Assembly: GCA_022376925.1 (NCBI GenBank)
Contig: JAIOJX010000005.1
Location: 12,986,501-13,050,500 of the forward strand
Length of the DNA stretch: 64,000 nucleotides
From: Tragulus kanchil
Lineage: Eukaryota; Chordata; Mammalia; Artiodactyla; Tragulidae
Direction: 5' to 3'
In this document: piece after piece, positions 1 to 11,283 of the stretch
Numbering within the stretch: position 1 is the first letter of the stretch
Layout: every line of letters begins with the position of its first letter
The notes under the pieces: model-generated
What the model was told of the DNA's origin: nothing
The model's database searches: none
What the model saw: only the letters and a program-made list of their open reading frames with translations
Program-made: the position numbers and the translations under genes

Positions 1-540
1 TTAAGTTTTCTATGAGAATGAGGATACTGAAGCAAACCACTAAGATCCCCTTTGGACCATTCTGTATACAGCACAGATGATCTCTAGGTTAGGATTTCAG
101 ATATGTACTTCTGAGAAAAATATCTCTCACTTATAATACATTAAAATTGGGGTTCTCCTCCACACTTCCCCAAAAGAAAGAAAAAAAAATCAGGAGGCAG
201 GTTACAGGGAGCCGAAAATGAAATTGTTGGAAGAGCTTCTCCAGGTGGCTCCTTAATAAGCATCCACTTTAAAAATTGATCTCTAACCAAACTTAATGTG
301 TGGAACTTACGTGATCTGGATCTGAACAAATCAACTGTGAAAAGATACTTCTAAGAACCAGAAATTTGATTATGGGCTGGGTAATTGATAATATCATAGA
401 ATTAGTGTTAATTTTGTTAGGTATGATATAGGCATTGCATTTATGTAATGTCTATAGTTTTTTTTTTTTTTTAAGAGACTAAAATGGATGTATGGGAGAG
501 GTGAGAACTAAGCCTGAGGTTTACTCTGTAAATAATGATA

Positions 541-712
541 GGCCCTCAGTTGTGTCCAACTCTTTGTGAGCCCATGGCCTGTAGCCCACCAGGCTCCTCT
601 GTCCATGGGATTCTTCAGGCAAGCATACTGGAGTGGGCAGCCATTTCCCTCTCCAGGGGATCTTCCCAGCTCAGGGATTGAACCTGGGTCTCCTGCATTG
701 CAGGTGGACTCT
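541..712 (-). mobile_element. Bov-A2-like SINE fragment
   Basis: Contains the signature of ruminant Bov-A elements in reverse orientation: CCCATGGCCTGTAGCCCACC, CTCCTCTGTCCATGGGATTC, then TTGAACCTGGGTCTCCTGC toward the tRNA-like head. The head is incomplete: it stops after GGTGGACTCTTTATTC without the usual CACCAGGGAAGCCC. Confidence 0.8.
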
Positions 713-850
713 TTATTCTACAAATAATGGCAAGACAAAGCAAAAGTGGCAGTAATTGACTGTTGTATCTGAATAATGGATCTATGGGGCTCACTGTGTG
801 TATTTTTGTGTAAGTTTAAAACTTTGTAAAAAAAAAAAAAACAAAAGTTT

Positions 851-1112
851 TGGGTTTCCCTGGTGAATCAGTGGTAAAGAATCTGCCTGCCAATGCAGGA
901 AACACACTTGTGATTATTGGTCCGGGAAGATCCCACATGCTACGGGACAAATAAGCCCATGGGCCACAACTACTGAGCCTGTGCTCCACAAGAGAAGCCA
1001 CCTCAATGAGAAGCCCATGCACCACAACTAAAGAGTAGCCTCTGCCTGCCAAAACTACACAAAAGCTCACACAGCAACAAAGACACAGCGCAGCCAAGTA
1101 TATATTTTTTTA
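851..1112 (+). mobile_element. tRNA-derived Bov-tA-type SINE, old copy
   Basis: The head GGGTTTCCCTGGTGAATCAG is followed by the tRNA-like region (AATCTGCCTGCCAATGCAGG) and the long body with repeated CCACAACT / GAGAAGCC units. It ends in a T/A-rich tail. It is noticeably diverged from the young copies elsewhere in the window. Confidence 0.75.
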
Positions 1113-1411
1113 AGTTATAATAATAAAAAGCAATCTTTAGATGTTCCTCTTTTCTCATCACACCTTCTGCATGTAAATTACCCATATGCCAAAATCCAGA
1201 ATAGGAACTGCTGGAGAAAACAAAGTAGCAAGAAGAAAGTTGGAAACAGTGAAGGAAGTTCAGGAGAGAAAAGGATAAAACAAAAATCACAGTCAATGTA
1301 ACACTTTAAGTTAAAAAAAAAAAAAAATCAGGTCAGATAACAAGTAATCCTTCACAAATCAAAAAGGTCCTTTCATACTCCAAACCCAGCACTCAACTGA
1401 AAGGAGCTTAC

Positions 1412-1484
1412 CGTTTTCATTTGGGGATAAGTGATTCTGTGCTGGAAACAACCCATTAATAAAGTTCCACAATGTCTTGACACG
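1412..1484 (-). other. Splice-bounded candidate exon, unrecognised
   Basis: On the minus strand a pyrimidine-rich acceptor (TTTCCTTCTCAG) ends at 1485 and a strong donor (G|GTAAGC) begins at 1411, enclosing 73 bases. One frame is open across it and starts RVKTLWNFINGLF. The block does not match dysbindin as I know it, and 73 bases would shift the frame. It could be a chance splice pair, a non-coding alternative exon of DTNBP1, or part of an old repeat. Confidence 0.12.
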
Positions 1485-1697
1485 CTGAGAAGGAAATATT
1501 GATATGAGTGTAATTCCCCAGTTTCCTAAACCATGAAACAGAGGAGCATTCTACAGACCGCAGTGATTTAAAGGAAATTCCAAATATGACTCTGGCAGGA
1601 AATCATAACTGTAAATCGTAGAGGCAATTCAAGCAAACAGTATCACAAAAATGCTCACCACCTATAATAAAAGTTATCACCATCAAGAAAGAAGCTA

Positions 1698-1935
1698 GGG
1701 CTTCCCTGGTGGTCCAGTGGGTAAGGACATCACCTTGCAGTGCAAGGGGCACCAGTTCGATCCCTGACCTGGGAGGATCCCACGTGCCGCGGAGTGGCTG
1801 GACCGATGTGTCCAACTACCGAGCTGGAGCTCTGGAGCGCATGCTGGTGCTCTGCAGCGAGAGAGGCCACTGCAATGGGAGGCCCATACAGGCCAAAGAA
1901 CAAAGATAAATAAAGACCAACAGAAGTGGCCAAAA
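1698..1935 (+). mobile_element. Young hairpin-type SINE, copy 1 (one hairpin arm lost)
   Basis: A full-length insertion flanked by a perfect 13-bp target-site duplication AAGAAAGAAGCTA (1685-1697 and 1936-1948). The head is GGGCTTCCCTGGTGGTCCAG and the tail is AAGTGGCCAAAAAA. The body has GGAGCGCATGC followed directly by TGGTGCTCTG, so the right arm of the subfamily's palindrome is missing. Confidence 0.9.
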
Positions 1936-2764
1936 AAGAAAGAAGCTATGTACCTGACAGGGCCAAGGTAAAATAAAACAGAGGTCCCCAATGCACCAGT
2001 TCCCATAAAACCTTCTCCAACGCTCCATGTCTCACAAAAAAGCCCACCCCAGGGAGACGGGAGTGCCACTGTGGGAGTGTCTTCATCCACACCCAGACTT
2101 CTGAGCGAGGCACCTGGCAATTATCTTCTACCCAAAGCAATGCATGCACACGTCCAAGCACTTGCTTTCATATTCATCATACCACCACAGTATCTTATTT
2201 TCAGATTATTCCGAAGACTTATTTTAATGTGACCCTAGCACACGTATTGCTTTCAAGCTTTACAGAAAATACGAAGACAGAAGCATCTTACTAAGAAACG
2301 GAGATAATAGCGAAATCTCTGAGAGAAAAAATTTAGAAAGTGACACAGAATGAAAGCTGGAGCTCGGCAATGACTGAGAGCAGGACGTGTGCTCTCTGGG
2401 CCTGATTCGATGGCCCAGGGGACCTCGACGGCCTTCCATGCACCTGCACTGCAACTTCCTATTCATCCAACCCCAGCAGCTATTCTGAAAGGCCATGGTA
2501 GCTGCTTTAAAAACATCATGAAATCTATTCCTTACAGTATTTAGTTCTTTAAAGTTCATGTTCATGTGTCTACTATTGTGACTTTAACTTGTTTATGAAT
2601 ACAAATCTAATCTTTTATATTTCCCATTAACATTTACTATATATTTTTTTCTTTTTAAAAGTCAAAATCAGGAAACACAAAAGCATCAGTCACATCTAAA
2701 AGCACAAACGACCGCAAAGCTCTGACAGCTGATTCACAAAAAAGTCACAGGCTCAGGAAGGGAG

Positions 2765-3290
2765 AGGACTGTGGACCATCCCTACCCTAATCACCCTCAA
2801 ATGCACCTGGTCGACCCCGACCTCTCTCCTGAGCGCCTCCTAAATCTCTTGCTGCTTCTCGGCCATCAGCACAGTCCCTGTCAACTGCCCCATCCCTCTC
2901 AAAGCTACTCAACTTCTCTCCAGTTGGTAAATGACATCATTATCTAAGATACTGGACAATAAACATCTGCTATTTCCCCACCTTTTTCACTTCCTAGTCT
3001 CACTTTTTATGAAACAGACAAGGGCCTGTCATGACTATTCCCTCCTGACTGCCACCAGCACTGCCTTCTCGTCATCTCTCGTCTGCTCCATAATTACAGG
3101 CTCCTAAGTAATCTCCCCGTTCCTCATCTCTAGTCCCACCTCTTCATTGCCTCCCAAATTATTCTTCCACAAATTCAGGCAGGCTCAGGTTGCTGCCCTC
3201 CACAAAAGCCTTCAGAAGAGTCAGGCAACCTAAAACTAAGCCAAGACACTCTATATAAGACAGCAATCTTTCCATTCCCCAAGGCCCTGA
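2765..3290. mobile_element. Old L2-like fragment (tentative)
   Basis: A pyrimidine-rich stretch with recurring short phrases (TTGCCTCCCAAATT, CAGGTTGCTGCCC, AAGGCCCTGAACATG) like those in degraded L2 3' ends of mammals. No open frame. The assignment rests on resemblance only. Confidence 0.35.
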
Positions 3291-3431
3291 ACATGCTCTG
3301 TTTCTAGCAACAGTATTTATGACCTTTCAGATACTTGGCCTCTGGACAGTAGAGTGAGGGCTGAGACCTTATTTGCTGTCCAGTATGTGTTCTCTGTTAC
3401 AATCCTAGTGCCTGTCAACAGATAATGATTA

Positions 3432-3634
3432 CGTATCAGTCGCTCAGTCGTGTCCTACCCTGTGTGACCCCGTGGACTGTAGCCCACTAAGCTCCTCTGT
3501 CCACGGAATTCTCCAGGCAAGAATACTGGGGCTACCATTCACTTCTGCAGGCGATCTTCCTGACTCAGGGATCAAAACCAGGTCTCCTGCACTGCAGTCA
3601 GATTCTTTCTCATCTGAGCCACAACGGAAGCCCT
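3432..3634 (-). mobile_element. Bov-A2-like SINE
   Basis: Reads TCAGTCGCTCAGTCGTGTC, then CCCACTAAGCTCCTCTGTCC, then CTCCTGCACTGCAGTC, then a degraded version of the ACCACCAGGGAAGCCC head complement near 3630. This is Bov-A2 in reverse orientation with moderate divergence. Confidence 0.8.
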
Positions 3635-3781
3635 GTCAACAGGTAAGGACTCAAAGAATCTTTGCTAAATGAATTAATTTGCAAAGCATGGAAGACCCTC
3701 TATTATCAGGCACTAAACTTCCTTTCCTGGTTCCTCTCCCACAAGAGCTTCATCTCTGAAATCCCTCACCCAAAGCTAGCC

Positions 3782-6038
3782 CCATCTCTCCTCAGTCTTC
3801 AAGGCCAGTCGAGAAGCCAGATCCTCTCTGAACGAAGGGCTCCTCTGGGCTCACGATCCACAGCACCTGTGTCTTCCACGCTCACGACCTTCTGCTGTGC
3901 TTCATGGCACCGCCAGGCTAGGGCATCCGGAGCAGGAACTGCTTTAGCCAACTCTGTAGCCCCAGGATCCAGCCCAACACACAGACACTGGCAAAGGGCA
4001 GGCAAAACTAGGTAGGAAGCCTCTTAAATCTTGTTGTTGTTGTTGTTAATAAAATGAAAAAAAAAAAAAAAAAACCTTCTATGATAAGACTTTGACTTTC
4101 TAGCCTGGTGTCTGATGTTTGCTGGGAACTCAGTAAGCAAGTGAATACTAAGAGTTTTTTTCCTGCTTAGAGTAAAAGGTAAGTAGTCAAGGAAAAGACA
4201 GCATCTGAGGCAAAACCTCACCATTTGACCACACAGTGAACTAGACCGTGAGCAGGTCTGGATATGACTGGAAGGGAGAAGAGAAATGAGCATGGGGGCA
4301 GGGAAGGGTGGGGGGGAGGGCAGGAGAGAGTGGGAGGGGCAGGAGGGGAAGGGAGGTGGGGGTGCAGAGGAAGGTGGAGCAGTGATTGGCAGGGCTGGAG
4401 TCAGGGCCTAAGGGCTCTGACCTGTGAGAAAGAAGCACCCACTGTCTAGTAGCTGCAACAAGTAGCAACTATGAACTTCTATCTGTATCCAAAGTACCCA
4501 GAGCATTACGGACAGAAAATGCCAGCCAGTGACAGGCAGCTGTAAACCCTTCGTAAATCTGATTTTCAGTTTCCAGAAGGGGTTTGCATGCCTTAATATT
4601 TCAGTCCTGAGGTCATGGCTCATAACTGCTCAGGTTTTAAAAAAAAGAGAGCTGATTTGAAGAAAGTGCTTCCGTGTGTGCACAAAGTTTCTCCCAAAGC
4701 CCAAGCCAGTCCTTAAAGAGCGGAGGCTCTGTGTGACTTCTCCAAAAGGCTCCCAGAGCTCTGGGGAGTTAAACCAGAGGAGGATGCCCAGAGGCGGCCG
4801 GGGGTGGGGGCGCAGAGTGAAGCTGGGAGCCAGCCAGCCTCTCTGTCCCGCGGCCCTCCCAACTAACCACCCAGTGAGTCCAGAAAGAAAGCAACATGAT
4901 TCTTTTTTTTTCCATCTCTCCTCAGTCTTCAAGGCCAGTCGAGAAGCCAGATCCTCTCTGAACGAAGGGCTCCTCTGGGCTCACGATCCACAGCACCTGT
5001 GTCTTCCACGCTCACGACCTTCTGCTGTGCTTCATGGCACCGCCAGGCTAGGGCATCCGGAGCAGGAACTGCTTTAGCCAACTCTGTAGCCCCAGGATCC
5101 AGCCCAACACACAGACACTGGCAAAGGGCAGGCAAAACTAGGTAGGAAGCCTCTTAAATCTTGTTGTTGTTGTTGTTAATAAAATGAAAAAAAAAAAAAA
5201 AAAACCTTCTATGATAAGACTTTGACTTTCTAGCCTGGTGTCTGATGTTTGCTGGGAACTCAGTAAGCAAGTGAATACTAAGAGTTTTTTTCCTGCTTAG
5301 AGTAAAAGGTAAGTAGTCAAGGAAAAGACAGCATCTGAGGCAAAACCTCACCATTTGACCACACAGTGAACTAGACCGTGAGCAGGTCTGGATATGACTG
5401 GAAGGAGAAGAGAAATGAGCATGGGGGCAGGGAAGGGTGGGGGAGGGCAGGAGAGAGTGGGAGGGGCAGGAGGGGAAGGGAGGTGGGGGTGCAGAGGAAG
5501 GTGGAGCAGTGATTGGCAGGGCTGGAGTCAGGGCCTAAGGGCTCTGACCTGTGAGAAAGAAGCACCCACTGTCTAGTAGCTGCAACAAGTAGCAACTATG
5601 AACTTCTATCTGTATCCAAAGTACCCAGAGCATTACGGACAGAAAATGCCAGCCAGTGACAGGCAGCTGTAAACCCTTCGTAAATCTGATTTTCAGTTTC
5701 CAGAAGGGGTTTGCATGCCTTAATATTTCAGTCCTGAGGTCATGGCTCATAACTGCTCAGGTTTTAAAAAAAAGAGAGCTGATTTGAAGAAAGTGCTTCC
5801 GTGTGTGCACAAAGTTTCTCCCAAAGCCCAAGCCAGTCCTTAAAGAGCGGAGGCTCTGTGTGACTTCTCCAAAAGGCTCCCAGAGCTCTGGGGAGTTAAA
5901 CCAGAGGAGGATGCCCAGAGGCGGCCGGGGGGGTGGGGGGGGGGGCGCAGAGTGAAGCTGGGAGCCAGCCAGCCTCTCTGTCCCGCGGGCCCTCCCCAAC
6001 TAACCACCCAGTGAGTCCAGAAAGAAAGCAACATGATT
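3782..6038. repeat. Tandem duplication 1 (about 1.12 kb unit)
   Basis: Copy A is 3782-4901 and copy B is 4912-6038, head to tail, joined by a short T-rich bridge (4902-4911) absent at the end of B. Differences are indels in G runs (for example near 4307 versus 5437, and the G tract near 4800 versus 5930). It lies in DTNBP1 intron 1 and encodes nothing recognisable. Both copies contain the same TTG repeat / poly-A tract and the same purine-rich tract. Best read as an unmerged contig overlap. Confidence 0.95.
4262..4382 (+). repeat. Purine-rich (G/A) tract
   Basis: About 120 bases consist almost entirely of G and A. Its duplicate lies at about 5392-5505 with shorter G runs. Low-complexity DNA; the protein-like frames through it are artefacts. 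Confidence 0.75.
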
Positions 6039-6531
6039 TCCAGGTTTGTTTTGACTTTGATTTCACTAGTATTATGAATAAAAATTGACTAGAAAACACC
6101 AAAAAGTACACTGACAACCCACAGTTCCTTGGCACTGTTTTCTAAGTTTGAATGGATGGCTGAAATTCAAACATGCTTTCACCACTAACATGGCATTCTC
6201 TTGTAAGCCCGATAAAAGAGTATTCCTATTCTATCTAAAACACAGTAAACTGCCTGCATTTCGGCTTCATGAATTTCCAGATACTGAAAAAGAGCAGAAA
6301 GACCCTTGAAGACTGGCCGCTGCTCTGCGCTACTGTGAAGATCCACAGTGAGAGCTCAGGGACGCACCGGCCTTTCCCCTATTTGAGTTCCTGTGGCAAG
6401 TCGAATGGGTGATGTTTCCAATAATTTTGCGAGTCAGCTGCTCTGGCTGCTGGGGGACCTCGCAGCAAGTGTTCTGAAGGAACGCCAGGTCCGGTCTGGT
6501 GGTTTTGAGAGGCAAGGGCCAACTGTGCTGC

Positions 6532-8717
6532 CTTCACCTCTGAATCCCTCAGTGCTTTCGAGCAATATACACCCACAGCTGTGGTTAATTTCACCTTGGA
6601 GATGAGCTATTTCACCTTGAAGATGAGGTACTTCGCTGCCAGGTGCACGCTAACGGCACACACGAAAAGCCCAGTGGGGAAAAAAAAAAAGGTGAAAGTG
6701 ACCTGTACAAGAAAGTCAACAAAGCGCCTTCACAGAATGAAAGCCCTCCCAGGATGTCTAATCCCAAACTGACTCCCATTTCAGCCAGACTTCAGCTAAA
6801 TTCAGTTTTCGAAAAGGCGTTCTAACCAGATCTCTTCAACCCTCTCCCAAACTCAACTCTTAACACAGGCTTTTCCAGACCTCCCAGGATGGTCCCGGTG
6901 CAGCATCCATGTTTCTAGATGAGTTGAACCTTCTTAAAGTTCAGAGAACGAATGGGTTCAGAGGCAACCATGTGACCTATAAAGTTACAGTAGCTGTAAC
7001 TCCCAGAAGATACACTGTTAGTCTATCAAGGGTTTCTTGAGGTAAAGATAAGAGGGCTCACCAGGTAGGTATCACCTGTGACCTACTCCTCTTGTGCAAT
7101 ATTTCAAAATGATCATTTACATTCTGAAAACAAGTTTTTAAATTTAAACGGCGGGGGACAGGCAAGCATGCAAGCACAGCATCAATGAATGATGACTCTC
7201 AGGACATCTACAATTAATATTCTTAAGGACACCAAGTCAAGACTACCAAAAATGCATTACACATTAAGCGCTCAAGTATTTGCCAGTTTGTTACCACGCA
7301 GAGCCCGAGGCAAACAATATACACATTTTTATCCACTCAGATAATACTTTAGCTAACATCTTTCTCATCAGAAATTTAAGACAAGATGAAGAGGCCCTCC
7401 GAGAACTTTCGCCAACGGATCTAAAGATGACAGACGGATCGTTTATGAAAATGATAGCCTTTCGAAAGAAATGGAGAAGTTAAAATGAAGTAAGCACTAA
7501 ATCATAACAGTGACACAATGTGACTGCGCTGTTTTACATGTTAACTCATTCATCCTCAAAATAACTCTAGATGAGTAACATCTTCACCCTCGCGTGCAGT
7601 CGCCAGAAAGTGAGCAAAGAAACTTCACCTCTGAATCCCTCAGTGCTTTCGAGCAATATACACCCACAGCTGTGGTTAATTTCACCTTGGAGATGAGCTA
7701 TTTCACCTTGAAGATGAGGTACTTGCTGCCAGGTGCACGCTAACGGCACACACGAAAAGCCCAGTGGGGAAAAAAAAAAAGGTGAAAGTGACCTGTACAA
7801 GAAAGTCAACAAAGCGCCTTCACAGAATGAAAGCCCTCCCAGGATGTCTAATCCCAAACTGACTCCCATTTCAGCCAGACTTCAGCTAAATTCAGTTTTC
7901 GAAAAGGCGTTCTAACCAGATCTCTTCAACCCTCTCCCAAACTCAACTCTTAACACAGGCTTTTCCAGACCTCCCAGGATGGTCCCGGTGCAGCATCCAT
8001 GTTTCTAGATGAGTTGAACCTTCTTAAAGTTCAGAGAACGAATGGGTTCAGAGGCAACCATGTGACCTATAAAGTTACAGTAGCTGTAACTCCCAGAAGA
8101 TACACTGTTAGTCTATCAAGGGTTTCTTGAGGTAAAGATAAGAGGGCTCACCAGGTAGGTATCACCTGTGACCTACTCCTCTTGTGCAATATTTCAAAAT
8201 GATCATTTACATTCTGAAAACAAGTTTTTAAATTTAAACGGCGGGGGACAGGCAAGCATGCAAGCACAGCATCAATGAATGATGACTCTCAGGACATCTA
8301 CAATTAATATTCTTAAGGACACCAAGTCAAGACTACCAAAAATGCATTACACATTAAGCGCTCAAGTATTTGCCAGTTTGTTACCACGCAGAGCCCGAGG
8401 CAAACAATATACACATTTTTATCCACTCAGATAATACTTTAGCTAACATCTTTCTCATCAGAAATTTAAGACAAGATGAAGAGGCCCTCCGAGAACTTTC
8501 GCCAACGGATCTAAAGATGACAGACGGATCGTTTATGAAAATGATAGCCTTTCGAAAGAAATGGAGAAGTTAAAATGAAGTAAGCACTAAATCATAACAG
8601 TGACACAATGTGACTGCGCTGTTTTACATGTTAACTCATTCATCCTCAAAATAACTCTAGATGAGTAACATCTTCACCCTCGCTGTGCAGTCGCCAGAAA
8701 GTGAGGCAAAGAAACTT
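6532..8717. repeat. Tandem duplication 2 (about 1.09 kb unit)
   Basis: Copy A is 6532-7625 and copy B is 7623-8717, sharing CTT at the junction. Only single-base indels separate them (TACTTCGCTG versus TACTTGCTG; CGCGTGC versus CGCTGTGC; GAGCAAAG versus GAGGCAAAG). No gene is seen; the 60-67-residue frames repeated in both copies have no recognisable family. Positions 6039-6531 before it also show nothing coding. Confidence 0.95.
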
Positions 8718-8774
8718 GCAGAAATGCATTTGCATAAGTGGTAGAGATAAGAACCCAGGCAGCCTGGCGTTAAG

Positions 8775-8920
8775 TTTAAGCCTGCGGTTTCCGAGTTTGG
8801 AATCACCTGGGGATCTTTAAAACCCCATCCCCAGCCAGGAATAACTGGAATAGTTTGAGACCTGGGCATGCATCAGGAGGGTTTCCCAGGTGATTCCAAG
8901 CGAAGTTCGGGAACCGCTAG
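8775..8920. mobile_element. MER5-like hAT fossil
   Basis: Has the hallmark phrases of the non-autonomous MER5 DNA transposons: GGAATCACCTGGGGATC, a CCCCATCCCCAG block, and TTCCCAGGTGATTCC near the far end. Truncated and diverged. Confidence 0.55.
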
Positions 8921-9860
8921 GTCCGCGTGCGTTCATCACGAGGCAATGCCGGTACTGTCATAGTTCTGTCCTTTCTGTGGCCCTGGAGTTTCTTCACTGA
9001 GGCGTTTAACCCGAGGCAAAGGCAGAAAGAAAGCAAAAGGGGAAGAGGCGCCAAAGCCTCGGCAAGGGTTTGGCCGGCGAGCCGCGCGCGAGGGTGGACG
9101 GGACGCCGGTTGGGCCCCGCGTCCTCCAGCCTGGGGGAGGGGGCGGCGGCCCCAGCGGGCGGGGGTCCCCGCGGGTCTCCGTCCCCCGAGGGCGCGATCG
9201 CCGCTCCCACGACCCGCCCGGGTGCCGCGAGGGGGCGCACGACTCCCCGGCCGCCCGCAGCCCTCCCGACCCCCGCCCGGCCCCGGGGCGCGGGTCAGAG
9301 CCTGCCCGGAGGGACCTAAGTTACTTTGTGCGGCGGGACCGACGCCGCAAAGTTCGCTCTTCCCGCGGCCGGGCGGGGACGGAGGTGCGGGGCGGGGGGT
9401 GGGGGACGGCATCCGGGGCCCCCGGCTCCTCGGCCCGGCCCGGCCGCGCGGGTCCCTTCCCGTCCCCCGCCGTGTACCCACCCGGAGGTGAAATCCTGCT
9501 GCACGCTCAGCAGCCGCTCGCGCAGGGTCTCCAGCATCGCCGCCGCCTGCCCCCGCCTGCCCCCGGCTCAGGCCGCCGCCGCCGCCCCCGCACCTGCCGC
9601 CGCGCGCCCCGCACCCCGCCGCCGGCCCCGCCCCCTGCCCGGTCTCGCCTCCGCGGCGCGGCCCCTTCCGCGTCCCCGCCCCCCGCGCGCGCGCGCTCCC
9701 GCCCCGCCGCGCCCGGCCCGCGCAGCCGCAGTGGGGCGCGCCGGGCTCGGGCTGCCGAAAAGGGGCGGCCCTTCCTTCCCGGCGGAGAAGGCCGGCGGCT
9801 GGGAGGCCGCTTTCCAGCCTGAGCCAGGCGCTCTGCTGCTCGTCTTTAACGTGCAAGTGG
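8905..9860. promoter_or_regulatory. DTNBP1: CpG island and presumed DTNBP1 promoter / 5' UTR
   Basis: Composition changes sharply from AT-rich repeat DNA to very GC-rich, CpG-dense sequence at about 8905 and falls back at about 9860. The DTNBP1 start codon (9537) lies inside. Transcription runs leftward, so the 5' UTR and start-site region should lie just right of 9537, and the left part of the island is intron 1. I see no TATA box near the start, as is usual for CpG-island promoters. The exact transcription start cannot be set from sequence alone. Long open frames on both strands here reflect high GC and lack of stop codons, not proteins. Confidence 0.85.
9482..9537 (-). CDS. DTNBP1: Dysbindin (DTNBP1), first coding exon only
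   Basis: Read on the minus strand, ATG at 9537-9535 opens MLETLRERLLSVQQDFTSG, which I recognise as the N-terminus of mammalian dysbindin. The last Gly codon is split: GG at 9483-9482, then a GT donor at 9481-9480 (GTGGGT context), where the family's protein continues with LKTLSDKS. Dysbindin is a roughly 350-residue coiled-coil protein and a subunit of BLOC-1, which acts in biogenesis of lysosome-related organelles and in synaptic vesicle traffic; it also binds dystrobrevins. Only 19 residues lie here. The rest, including the dysbindin coiled coil, must lie left of position 1. The start is supported by the exact protein N-terminus and by its place in a CpG island. The open frame continues past the donor into intron sequence (WVHGGG...), which should not be annotated as coding. 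Confidence 0.93.
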
Positions 9861-10679
9861 CCGCGCGAAAGAATGCTTTACACCCAGCGCTTCTTTGAGC
9901 GAGTGCAGCGTTCGTTTTCACGGTTTGGAAGAAAGCTGGCTCCCTTTCTTGCATAGCGTGCACCTCCCTGTTAGCAGACGCCTCCCGGGACTCTCGTTGC
10001 AGGATCAGAGCCTGCTTGCTGGCTTTGACCTTGGATGAGACAAGTTAACCATTCTGAGCTTCAGTGTCTTCCCTGAGAAAGTGGCTACCGTTCCGACACC
10101 CGTACTTTGCATTCTCTCTTGTCAGCCTGCACCATCAGGTTTTCGTGCCTTCACACCGAAGGAGGTGGCCTTTGTGGAGTCACCAGGGACCTCCATTTGT
10201 TACTTCTCTGCCCTGATTTTTGTCTCGACCTCTCGGTGGTTCTCGCGGAATTCCTTAATCCCAGTCTTGAGACACGTTCTTCTCTTGCCTGAAAGGGCAT
10301 ACTTGCACTCTCGGTCCGCTGTAACTCCGATTTCAACTACTCCACAGGCTACATCTGCAGCCTCCCACCTTTCTCCTTGTATACCGTCTTCCTGGGTGAC
10401 TCCATGACAGTGCTGTAAATTCTGCCGAGGCCCAAGTGATGCCCAAATTTCCCATCTTCGACCCTCTCCTCCTTCCTTCAGTTCACACCAGATGTTTGCT
10501 CCACCTGTATCCAACAAGCAGCTCAAACCCCAAACACCAAAAATTGAACTTTCCATTCCAAACTCACTTCCAAACCTAGTCCCAGTCATTTTCATTTCAT
10601 TTAGTGGCACACCACCGTCTGTCAAGTTGCTCAAATTAAGCCACCTGAAATAACCCACTTCTTTTCCCACCTGATGCAT
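9861..10679. other. Upstream flank of DTNBP1, no gene seen
   Basis: Just upstream of the CpG island relative to the leftward gene. Contains a short MIR-like phrase near 10040-10080 (TGAGCTTCAGTGTCTTC). Open frames of up to 159 residues on both strands (10081-10407 plus, 10200-10679 minus) overlap each other and match nothing I recognise. A divergent non-coding transcript from the island is possible but not shown. Confidence 0.6.
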
Positions 10680-11180
10680 ATTAGCTCATCAAGTTCAATC
10701 TACTCCACTCTAAAGTATTGCCAGCACCTGCTCCTGTTTCAGTTCTAAAGTATTGCCAGCACCTGCCCCGCTTTCTTCATCTTCACTATAACCACCCTGG
10801 TACAAGGCACCATCCTCTTCCACCAAAAATACTGACCGATCTCTTTCACCATGCGTCCCCTGCTGTAACTCTTCCTTGACACAGCAGCCGAAGGGAATTA
10901 TTTAAAAAGAGCAATGAATTCATGTCGCTCTCTGGTTTTAAATCCTTCCGTGCCCTTACGAAAAAAGTCAAACTTCTTACTTGGCTTACAAAGTCTCAAA
11001 ATTTGAACCCTTCCTGACACTCTACCCAAAGTAAGTAGGACTCACTTATGAAAATCCTGGGTTCATTTCCTAGGCCTTTTCACAGACTTTTCTCGAGCTG
11101 TCCCAGAACTGGCTCCTTTGCAGCATTCAGATCTCAGCTTAAATATCACCCTCTAAAGTAGCTCTTTTCTGGTCATTCCA
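10680..11180. mobile_element. Old L2-like fragment (tentative)
   Basis: Contains a series of phrases typical of degraded L2 ends: CTGACACTCTACCC, TTTAAAAAGAGCAATGAATT, CTTACTTGGCTTACAAAGTC and TTTGCAGCATTCAGATCTC. A phrase near 10711 (CTAAAGTATTGCCAGCACC) recurs at 10745, a small internal direct repeat. Confidence 0.4.
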
Positions 11181-11283
11181 GTTACTGTCCCAGTCACTTC
11201 CTATAAATTCTGTTTCTCAACTTAATACGTTACACTATCTGATAGTTTATTTAATAATTACTTAATTAAGGAAAAGTTACTTG

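Larger units (their letters stand above)
1..9481 (-). other. DTNBP1: DTNBP1 intron 1, 5' part (gene continues left)
   Basis: Everything left of the exon-1 donor is intron 1 of a leftward gene. It contains SINEs (541-712, 851-1112, 1698-1935, 3432-3634), an L2-like block (2765-3290), two tandem duplications (3782-6038 and 6532-8717) and a MER5-like fossil (8775-8920). I looked on the minus strand for the next dysbindin exon (residues LKTLSDKSREAK) and did not find it. Positions 1-540, 1113-1697, 1949-2764 and 3291-3431 hold no gene I can support, apart from the weak exon candidate at 1412-1484. Confidence 0.8.

Noticed and set aside
1698..1770. SINE heads as tRNA genes
   Set aside because: They carry A/B-box-like sequence but lack a proper cloverleaf and anticodon stem and are fused to SINE bodies with target-site duplications.
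2260..2565. 101-residue minus-strand frame in DTNBP1 intron 1 as a further exon
   Set aside because: It does not match any part of dysbindin I know and lacks flanking splice signals. Treated as chance.
9316..9481. Continuation of the dysbindin frame beyond TSG (WVHGGG...)
   Set aside because: The dysbindin family continues with LKTLSDKS, and a GT donor lies exactly at the Gly codon, so this is intron read-through.
8936..9856. 306-residue minus-strand frame and 250-residue plus-strand frame across the CpG island
   Set aside because: Both are Arg/Gly/Pro/Ala-rich and overlap each other. They arise from GC-rich DNA lacking stop codons. The minus-strand one is in a different frame from the real dysbindin start or runs through intron sequence.
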